From assembly GCF_000283155.1 (NCBI RefSeq), contig NW_004454207.1, forward strand, positions 3,078,796-3,142,795: a stretch of 64,000 nucleotides of DNA, in the 5' to 3' direction. Every line of letters begins with the position of its first letter. The first letter of the stretch is position 1. Below the pieces are notes generated by a model. It made no database searches. It saw only the letters and a list, made by a program, of their open reading frames with translations, and was not told the origin of the DNA. Below, piece after piece: positions 56,160 through 64,000 of the stretch. A program made the translations under genes and the position numbers. The stretch comes from Ceratotherium simum simum (lineage: Eukaryota; Chordata; Mammalia; Perissodactyla; Rhinocerotidae).

Positions 56160-56970
56160 CTCCTTCTGCTTATGTGGAACGGGGTGGAAGTCTCTCATTT
56201 TTTATGATCTTGGGTGCCGTTTCCCAGAATCTTCTGTTTTCTCACAAAGAAACTAGAAGCCCATGGAAAATCTGGCCAATAACTCAGCTGTGAAAAGGAA
56301 AGTTTGGCACAGATGTTCTGGAGGGAGTCTGCCCACTTGCTAAATTTCTCAAAATAGCCTTCTTTTGTGGGTTTTGTTTTTCAGGAGATGATTTTTGTTT
56401 TTTCCTGACTTTCTAGACTGCTGTTGTTAAGTCAGGGAAAAGGAAAAAACATTTAGCCCCTTTCCTTTTCCTGGTGTTGAAGAGCTTGTTCTTAATAAAC
56501 CATCCACTCTCTCACAGGTTTTATCACAGCGTTGGCTCTGGCCTAGCCTGTGAGGTCACGTCAGACAGCAAAGCCACAGCTGTCATCCTGGTTATGTTAC
56601 TGGATGAACGATTCCAGCCCCTGCTCTAATGCTGAGTGTCTTCTCGCACCAGCTGCAGTTTACATACAGGATGCGTTTCCTGTCTAAAGCCCCCGTCTGC
56701 CTCTCATGTCTCCATAAGCCATATGCTTATGTGTGTTAAGTACAGATGGAGACATTAGTCATGCAATTCATCATATGGGAACATTCAGAGGCTGGCTATT
56801 TTATTTCAATATAGGTATTAATTTCTACCTTTGCTTCTGGTAGAAAAACACAAAAATATCAATGGGAATTGAGGTAGACTATCTACCCCCACTTAATTTT
56901 ACTGGATTCTTCCTTTTAAGGTTAAAATGGGGCATGACACACCCAGAAATTGCAGAAAGATACATAGGCC
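56160..56970. other. Unassigned sequence
   Basis: Nothing recognised. Confidence 0.4.
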
Positions 56971-56975
56971 TAGTG

Positions 56976-57487
56976 TGGTAGATTTATTGCAATGATGGCC
57001 CAATACTTCACCCCTTGATGTATCCTCAGTCTTTGTCCTGTGACCTTGCAGTACCTCTCCCTAAATAGGCCGTGTCTCTTCCCCACCCCTTGAATCTAGG
57101 GTGGCCTTGTGACTTGCTTTGGCCAATAGAATGTGGCAGAAGTGACTCTGTGGCAGTTCCATGCCTTGGCCTCAAGAGGTCTTGGACCTTCTGTTGCCTC
57201 TCTTGGACCCTTGCATCGACCATGTGAACATGCCCAGGCTAGCCAAGGATCAGCTGACAGCCAGCCCACCCCCAGACACAGGAGAAAGCCCAGCCAAGAT
57301 CATCAGAGCCACCAACTTGACCTACATCTGACCACAAATGCATGCATAAGCACAGCAAAAATACAGAACCACCCAGTCATCCTGGAGACTCATGAGCAAT
57401 GATAGATGGTTGGTTTTTAAGCCCAGAGTTTTGGGGTGTTGTGTAATGCAGCATTACTTGTGGCAATAGATCATTGATGCACATAGG
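56976..57487 (+). mobile_element. MLT1-type LTR (ERVL-MaLR), diverged
   Basis: 'tgatggcccaatacttcacc', 'gtgacttgctttggccaata', 'gaatgtggcagaagtgactc', 'gcccagccaagatcatcaga' and 'tttttaagcccagagttttg' follow the MLT1 order to 'gcaatagatcattgatgcac'. Confidence 0.78.
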
Positions 57488-57494
57488 CCAATTT

Positions 57495-59040
57495 TTTGTA
57501 TTGTGTGGCATGCTTAGACCCGAGGCAGAAGCCAGGCTATGAGAGGTTTTCAGAGAGAGAGCTTCCCATATCCTGCCTGGAGATATAAGCCTGACTGACA
57601 GTCTGAGATCCCAGTAAGAGGCAGGGCCTTGGAAACTACTCATCAGTGTGTAGACTTCCAGATTATTGTCCTGTTTCCAGCACAGTACCACCACCCTTGA
57701 CTGGGTTTAGTGTCCTTCTTCCAGAGTTCAATCTCACTGATTCAATGTTTCTGGAGTAAAAATCTTCTACCCTCTGCCAGAGGTCTAACTGTATATTAGA
57801 GAGATGTTTAACAAATCCACCTACTTTCAGCTGTACTTGCCTCCCATTTCCAGAGGTACCAGGTTCCACCAATTCCTGAGCGTTTGCGGGAGGTGAGGGG
57901 AGTTGTCATTCTGACTTGAGTTGTTTTTCAGCTTTGCAAACTCGCAGGCTTCCTTCCTGGAAAGTACTGGGCATCTACACGAGGCAGGGGAGGGGAGAGC
58001 CTGGGCCCCGGGTTTCTCAAGATCATGGGCGAGAATGATCCACAGGGCAAAAGAGGATTGATTAAAGCAATATAAGGGAAAATAGCCATGGAAGAGTTAT
58101 TTAGAGTCTTTAAATTTAGTTTCAGCAGCATTTTCAGTGACTAGCAGGAAAATAATGCAGAATTGGAACTTATAAACAAAGACCTGCTTTGATGAAACCT
58201 CTCAACCATTTACAGCTCATATCTTCCCAATTCTATCCCAATGGCCTAAAGTTCACTTATGCCCTAAAATTATCAATGTGTATTTGGGGCCTGAGTTTTT
58301 CCAAAAGTTGAGTTTTCATATCATTGGTCTTGGTTAGATTCCATGTGGGAACTATGACACACTTTGTATTTTTATTAAGTATTATTCTTATTTGTGCTTT
58401 TCTGAGTTTTTCTTCAAAACTGTTTCCTGGGTGCTGTCTCTAAAAAATAACCAAAGAAACAGAAAACAAAGAGAAAAATGTTCATGATCATTGCAAAGTG
58501 TAAACAATTCCGTAACTCTCTTTCTCTCATCATTCTTCCCCCAGACTTCTTTTCCCACTGGATCTGGTTCCTCAACTGATCATTTTAAAGTAAATGTTAT
58601 ATGAACAGGAAACTACATTCTACACTAAGATGATTAGACCACCCCTTGCAAATATTTGTCAAGGGAGAGACAAATTTTTAGGATCAATTACACAGTGTCA
58701 TTACAGTAGATGCACTCTTAGGTTCTATAGGCTTTCATTTAGTCGTCTGCGGGGTGCTGCCAGAGATCCATGCTGTAAGGTCTCGTGGGACTTTTCCCCC
58801 ACCCACCCCCTCTGTCTGCCCTCCTCTGACCTCACTGCAGTGTTGGTTTGCAATGTTTTCTTAAATAGGTAGAAATGTTGTTTTCCTGCTGATTTTGCTT
58901 TTGCACATTTGGAAATTCTATCTTGCATTCCTCAATGATCCTCTATTGGAGTCCTCCTCCAGCTTATAACCAGAGCTGACATTTTAATTGTCCTTGTAAA
59001 TTCTAACTCCCTTCCAGGATGTAGGCTACTGCATGAATTA
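57495..59040. other. Unassigned sequence
   Basis: No element or gene recognised. The frame at 57377-57694 (minus) partly overlaps the LTR. Confidence 0.4.
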
Positions 59041-59046
59041 TTTAGT

Positions 59047-60120
59047 ACTTTTTTTTTATTGAGGTATAATTGACATACAACATTATATTAGTTTCAGGTG
59101 TACAACATAATGATTCAATATTTGTATATATTGTGAAATGATAACCACAATAAGTCTAGTTAACATTCGTCACCATACACAGTTACAGAATTTTTTTGTG
59201 TGATAAGAACTTTTACTCTCAGCAACTCTCAAATGTGCAGTACAGTATTATTAACTACAGTCGCCATGCTGTACATTACATCTCCATGATTTATTTATTT
59301 TATAACTGAAAGTTTGGACATTTTGACCCCTTTGACCCATTTCGCCCACCCTCCCACCCCCTGCCTCTCACAACCACCAATCGGTTCTCTGTATCTATGA
59401 GCTTGGTTTTTGTTTTGTTTTGTTTTTTAGATTCCACCTACAATTGATATCATACAGTGTTTGTCTTTCTCTGTCTGGCCTATTTCACTTAGCATAATGC
59501 CCTCAAGGTCCATTCACGTTGTCACAAATGGCAAAATGTCATTCTTTTTTATGGCTGAATGATATGCCATTATATATATATACACCACATGTTCTTTATC
59601 CATTCATCCGTCGATGGACACTTAGATTGTTTCCATGTCTTGGCTATTGTAAATAATGCATCAGCGCATATATCTTTTTGAATTTGTGTTTTTGTTTCCT
59701 TTAGATAAATACCAAGAAATGGGATTGCTGGATCATATGGTAGTTCTATTTTTAATTTTTTGAGGAATCTCCGTACTATTTTCCATAGTAGCGGTACCAA
59801 TTTACATTCCCACCAGCAGTGCACAAGGGTTCCCTTTTCTCCATATCCTCACCAACACTTTTTATTTCTTGTCTTTTTGATAGTTGCCATTCAAACAGAT
59901 GTGAAGTGATATCTCATTGTGCTTTTGATTTGAATTTCCCTGATGGTTAGTGATGTTGAGCATCTTTTCATGTACCTGTTGGCCATTCATATGTCTTCTG
60001 ACATATGAATGTCAGACATATGTCTGACATTTTCATTATGTCAACAGACATATGAAAAATATCTGTTAAGATCCTCTGCCCATTTTTTAATCAGACTTGT
60101 TTTCTTACTATTGAGGTGTA
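59047..60120 (-). pseudogene. LINE-1 3' half, antisense (ORF2 end and 3' UTR)
   Basis: From right to left on the minus strand, ORF2 sequence leads into the frame 59824-59570, encoding [20 protein letters not shown], then [20 protein letters not shown] and the WKQSKCPSTDEWIKNMWCIY end motif. This is the C-terminal part of L1 ORF2, including its conserved cysteine-containing segment. The 3' untranslated region follows, down to 'attgaggtataattgacata' near 59060. It is 5'-truncated near 60120 and contains breaks. The region 59997-60050 is disturbed by short repeats. It cannot be active. Confidence 0.9.
60010..60029. repeat. Perfect 20-bp palindrome
   Basis: TGTCAGACATATGTCTGACA equals its reverse complement. 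Extra copies of 'gacatatg' lie at about 60000 and 60048, inside the L1. Confidence 0.95.
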
Positions 60121-60440
60121 TATTTAATACATTTATTAGAGATGAGCAAGGAGTGGTTTGATAAAGATTTTCAAGATTAGGGATGATTATGCTCGTGCTA
60201 TATTTACTCCCTGCCATGATATCTAAAGGATTCTACATGGCTCCCTAGATTTCCTAAGATGAAATAGATATAAAACTTAAAACTCAAGACCTGCAAAAAT
60301 GCACTTGTACAAAATCAGGGGAAGAGTGGAAAAAAAATTATGTAGGCTCCACTCCAAAGATAAGCCAAAAATTTGGCCCTAAGCTTTCTGATGCCCCACT
60401 CAAAAAGGGAAAATATAGTCAAGTGTGTGAGTCACGTTGT

Positions 60441-60944
60441 CTAAGAAATATAGCCTGCCAGTAATTCTGAGGAAGTAAAGCTTCTCCTAGCACATAGAAC
60501 TAAAAGAACATTCCCATGCAGATCGTCACATGGGTATATCACCTCTATAATAAACGCAATTGCTGGTGTGCTAGGGGTGTTTATTAAAAGACCCCTCAGT
60601 ATGAAGTTAAGAAGGGTGAATATCAGTACACTTTCTGGCAAAAGCAGTTTTTCACAGGAGTCTTCTACAGTATGATCTAAATGTTCCACTCTCCAGTGGC
60701 CCACCAAGAATAAAATGAGGAGTGTCCGGAGATGAATAACCAGCTCATCCTTAAAATAAACTTCTGTTAATATTTTTTTCAACAGAGTTTTGACTTTTCC
60801 TCTTAATGCGTTTGAGCGGGGAATATCAGAAGACAGTTCTGCAAATGCTACATAAAAGGAAATTAGCTTTATTTGCAATGTGAGACTTTCAGGTTTGTTG
60901 AAAAGATTGTCCTGACAGTGAGAACTAGCTTTTGCAGTGGATTC
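60441..60944 (-). CDS. Candidate last exon or pseudogene, unrecognised product (speculative)
   Basis: On the minus strand a single frame stays open for 167 codons (60944 to the stop at 60443-60441) in AT-rich sequence. It starts directly after a good acceptor-like signal, 'ctattttcatag' at 60956-60945, whose own TAG closes the frame upstream. The peptide begins ESTAKASSHCQDNLFNKPES and continues LTLQIKLISFYVAFAELSSD, with a basic stretch (LRGKVKTLLKKILTEVYFKD) and helical, leucine-rich sequence after it. It has no signal peptide, clear membrane segment or repeat match. A donor-like GAG|GTGATA at 60543/60542 would give a 402-nt exon that keeps frame. I do not know the protein. Chance alone could yield one such frame in 64 kb. 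Confidence 0.25.
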   Translation of the reverse strand, partial: ESTAKASSHCQDNLFNKPESLTLQIKLISFYVAFAELSSDIPRSNALRGKVKTLLKKILTEVYFKDELVIHLRTLLILFLVGHWRVEHLDHTVEDSCEKLLLPESVLIFTLLNFILRGLLINTPSTPAIAFIIEVIYPCDDLHGNVLLVLCARRSFTSSELLAGYIS

Positions 60945-60969
60945 CTATGAAAATAGATTCTTTTAAATA

Positions 60970-61690
60970 TAGTTTTGTCTTATTCATCTTAAACAAAGGA
61001 AAAATCCGCATAAGTCTTTCCTAACCCCGTGAGATGGAGATTGTGACAATTCATTTCCATTGTGCTGGAAATATAAGACTGTTTCATGCTGATCCGTGAC
61101 TCCTGCACTGGGTCAAGTAGGAGAGGAGGAAAAGGAAGCATTAGAAAAGGTGGCTCCTGGCCAACCTAGAGGTGAACTTCATTTGGGGTGTGGCTCAAGT
61201 TCCACAAGCCCAGAATCAAACTTGCAACCATCTGTTGGAGGTTTTGTGGGAACCAAGAATTCCAGAGCCCAGAGAGATGGGAGAGAGTCCCAGGAATAGA
61301 CTCTTCATTGACTCTTATTTCCATTCCAAGATGGACAGCTCCCCAGGGCTTCCTTTCCTCATTATTTTAGGCCTGGGGGAGGAGCTTCACGGGCACCTTT
61401 GGAGCTCAAACTTGGACACATCGTGGCCCTTTCCCACAGAAGAGTTGACCCTTGGAACGAGATCTTTGGACATTCCATCTGTTCCTCCTGAGGCAAGATG
61501 ACCCAAGTAAATGCAGTAGATCTCTCTAATGACCACACTGAATTCACCAATTATTTCCAACCTCAACAAAACCAAACTGCATATTACACTTATACTAGTG
61601 ATTCTGGCTGGTTAAAAGATCATCCGTCACTCAGTTTCTCTCACTAGAATTGATCTGTATGGGACTGAATTACCATCTAGTCAAGGAAAC
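60970..61690. other. Unassigned sequence
   Basis: No element recognised. Overlapping short frames at 61096-61575 on both strands have no domain. Confidence 0.38.
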
Positions 61691-61709
61691 CTTCAAAATT
61701 ATAGGTGGG

Positions 61710-61950
61710 GGGGCTAGCCCGGTGGCGCAAGCAGTTGAGTGCACGCGCTCCAATGCGGCGGCCCGGGGTTCGCCGGTTTGGATCCCGGGCGCGCACCAAC
61801 GCACCGCTTGGCAAGCCGTGCTGTGGCGGCGTCCCATATAGGGGGGAGGAAGATGGGCACGGATGTTAGCCCAGGGCCAGTCTTCCTCAGCAAAAGAGGA
61901 GGAGGATTGGCAGATGTTGGCACGGGGCTGATCTTCCTCAAAAAAAAAAA
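61710..61950 (+). mobile_element. ERE SINE
   Basis: A complete, GC-rich copy between perfect 15-bp duplications aaaattataggtggg (61695-61709, 61951-61965). The head 'gctagcccggtggcgcaagc' and the tail are well preserved, pointing to a young insertion. Confidence 0.96.
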
Positions 61951-62104
61951 AAAATTATAGGTGGGATGTAACAATTGTGGATATGAATCTTAAAGCAATG
62001 CAGATGGGTTGCCAAAATCTGGGTAGAGTAACTTGGTGAAAGTGTTCTCCTTTACGCCCAGCCCCACATGTTCATCCATAAGAGGAATATCTTTAAGGTG
62101 AACT

Positions 62105-62460
62105 TGCTAATTGTCTTGGTTGAGGTTCCCCAGAAGCAAAGCCTGAGATAGAGGTCCTTGGGCATGTAATTTATTGGGGGCTGTTTGCAGGAGAAATCTG
62201 TAAGGGAATGAGGAAAGAGTATGGGGAGGAAAGCAAGGATGTGGTCTCAGAAGCCTAGTCTCTCTCTGCCTAATTCCATGGGGAGCTCTGGAGCATAAAC
62301 AGCGTGGCAGAGTCTGTCCCATCTTGAGGCAAGGGGGCTATGGTAACCTCTCCAACCAGTCATTGGCTCCCAGCCACCCTGCATGTATGTGTGTTGAGTG
62401 ACTCCAAAGAATCTCCAGTTGAGGCAGCTCCAGTCGTCCAAGAGCATCCTCTGAAGAAGG
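62105..62460. repeat. Unclassified ancient repeat (LTR-like)
   Basis: 'gttccccagaagcaaagcct', 'gagatagaggtccttgggca' and 'gtaatttattgggggctgtt' are phrases of a common old mammalian repeat of uncertain class. Confidence 0.42.
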
Positions 62461-62552
62461 TGTCAGATGTGAGCTCTTAGCCACAGCGCTTGCAGCAGCT
62501 TAATGAAAGGAATCCCAAGGTATGAGACAAGACACCAACAGCAGCTGCTAAA

Positions 62553-62735
62553 CCAGAGCTTCTCAAACTTGAGTGTGCACCAGAATCCTCTGGAGCACTT
62601 GTTAAGCACAGATTGCTGGACCTCACCCCCTAGAGTTTGTGATTCAGTAGGTCTGGGATGGGACCTGAGAATTCGCATTTCCCAGGTGCTACTGCTGCTG
62701 CTAGTCCAGGGACCATGCTTTGAGAACCACTACGT
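62553..62735 (+). mobile_element. MER5A-like hAT element
   Basis: 'gcttctcaaacttgagtgtg', 'gcaccagaatcctctggagc', 'attcagtaggtctgggatgg' and 'accatgctttgagaaccact' form a full copy. Confidence 0.9.
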
Positions 62736-63034
62736 AAAGCTAACATTTTAAAAAAGCAATCAGTCACCTTTGGAAAGCTAGGTTATGGATATCGTCACTC
62801 TCTGGGCATTTGCACATCAACATATTTACAAAGGTTAAATAAAGTGAGGGTTGGCTCATCGAAAATGCAGACAGGCTGATTTTATCAGGCCATTGACTCA
62901 GCTAAAAATTGACTTCTCTCATGCATCACCAATCCCAACTCCCATGAGAGAATTTTAGCAAAGAAGCAAAGAATGGTATCGTTCCACCTAGAGATAAACG
63001 CCTCAGAAGTTCAGTGATTGGGTGGAAAGAAGGC

Positions 63035-63150
63035 TGGATCAGGAGTTAGGAAGCCTGGGTTCCATACCTGCTCCCCCCGAACATCTGTGGGATCACTGGC
63101 AAGTAGCTGCAACCTGCTATGCTTCAGTTCCCTCAGATACAACGTAGAGA
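63035..63150 (-). repeat. MIR SINE fragment (weak)
   Basis: 'aggaagcctgggttccatac', 'gcaagtagctgcaacctgct' and 'cagttccctcagatacaac' could be a worn antisense MIR. Confidence 0.38.
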
Positions 63151-63154
63151 CCTT

Positions 63155-63930
63155 AAAGGTCACTTCCAGCCCTGAGCTCTTCTTCCAGTTACTCCAGTAT
63201 TTACCTTAGGAACTCCAAGCAAGCTACTTGGGTCACAGATCTGTTTCTTTATCTGTTAAATGCGGATGGTGCACTCAGTGATCTCTCCAGCACTTCCACC
63301 TAGCCGTCTTACAGCATTCTACCTGGAACATGCTGACAACCCAAAACATGAATGCCAATCTCTTTCTCCCGGCTGAAAAGGGTCAGAGAAGAGCAGCAAC
63401 ACCTGCAAACATTTGTTTGAGTTTCCTTTGTGTTACAAAAAGAGGAAGCAAAAGAGTCACTGCTCTCGTGTTGGATACTCTCTGTCATTTGATATCATCA
63501 CAGTTCCTGGAATCTTGTGAATTGGGATCATTAATCGCCAAGCTGACTGGAGGGCCTGACAGATCACAAGGCTAGGGCACTCCCCATAAGCTCCAAGGCT
63601 TTACTTTAATCCTCTGGGACTCCACATGGAAATCGATAATGGTTTCCTCAAAGTGTTATGGTCTAGTGTGTGAATGCATACTTGGGAATCCCTAATGAGT
63701 GGATTAGGAGCACAATGGACCACATCACATGAATGGAGACACTCCTGTTTATAAATTAATTAACTTGGTAATTCAGAAAGAGCACTGCAGTGCTGACCTT
63801 AAAGGTCCTCATGAAAGAGAAACAACTATGCATGTAGTCCCTGTAGTCTTCATATTGATGAAGGAAAGTCACACAATGTGCATGGAATGCAGAATTTTTC
63901 TTTATTCAGCTATTTAATTGGATCTCAACT
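63155..63930. other. Unassigned sequence
   Basis: Nothing recognised. Confidence 0.4.
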
Positions 63931-63933
63931 CTG

Positions 63934-63969
63934 TGTATGTGTGTGTGCGTGTGTACGTGTGTGTGTGTA
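63934..63969. repeat. (GT)n microsatellite
   Basis: Interrupted GT units near the window end. Confidence 0.95.
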
Positions 63970-64000
63970 TTGGAGGAAACAAATAATGACAAACAATAAA

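Overview
This is nuclear DNA from a placental mammal, almost certainly an odd-toed ungulate (horse family or a close relative such as rhinoceros or tapir). The clearest marker is a tRNA-derived SINE of the equine repetitive element (ERE) type. It is present in eleven copies, and most are still flanked by target-site duplications (TSDs) of 7-18 bp. No protein-coding gene, RNA gene, CpG-island promoter, CRISPR array or prokaryotic feature could be recognised. The window reads as intergenic or deep-intronic sequence built from layers of transposable elements. One run of unknown bases (25471-25635) is an assembly gap.

Layout. 0-9 kb: an L1 ORF2 fragment, AT-rich unannotated sequence, and an ERV1-type solo LTR (4170-4934) carrying an ERE. 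8.7-9.65 kb: a tRNA-Glu-headed SINE-like unit split by a different solo LTR. 11-18 kb: L1 pieces, a hAT-type element split by an ERE, two Tigger-like DNA elements with TA duplications, a second LTR family (16404-16984), and a MER20 split by a palindromic element. 19.5-28.5 kb: another LTR, a roughly 220-bp inverted duplication around an ERE, and several antisense L1 pieces, one holding the gap. 29-38 kb: MIRs, a hAT-like element split by an ERE, and one LTR nested in another. 39-42 kb: a dense cluster of MER5A-like elements plus a second copy of the 16.4-kb LTR family. 44-57 kb: MER20, two more ERV1-type LTRs, an L2 3' end, a three-layer nest at 48.9-49.9 kb, MIRs and two MLT1-type LTRs. 57-64 kb: mostly unassigned sequence, an antisense L1 3' half, an unusually long open frame (60441-60944, minus), an ERE and a MER5A.

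Two stretches deserve a test as exons: minus 60944-60543 and plus 43497-43631. Each has an open frame bounded by plausible splice signals, but neither product is recognised. The best supported observations are the insertion histories. These are perfect 4-bp duplications around four solo LTRs, paired elements of the same families, two independent ERE hits at nearly the same spot of two copies of one host element, and an LTR inserted in the anticodon region of a tRNA-Glu-like sequence. Most short open frames in the window fall inside SINEs, L1s or DNA transposons and are not genes. All family assignments rest on recognition by eye, and coordinates without a stated TSD are approximate.
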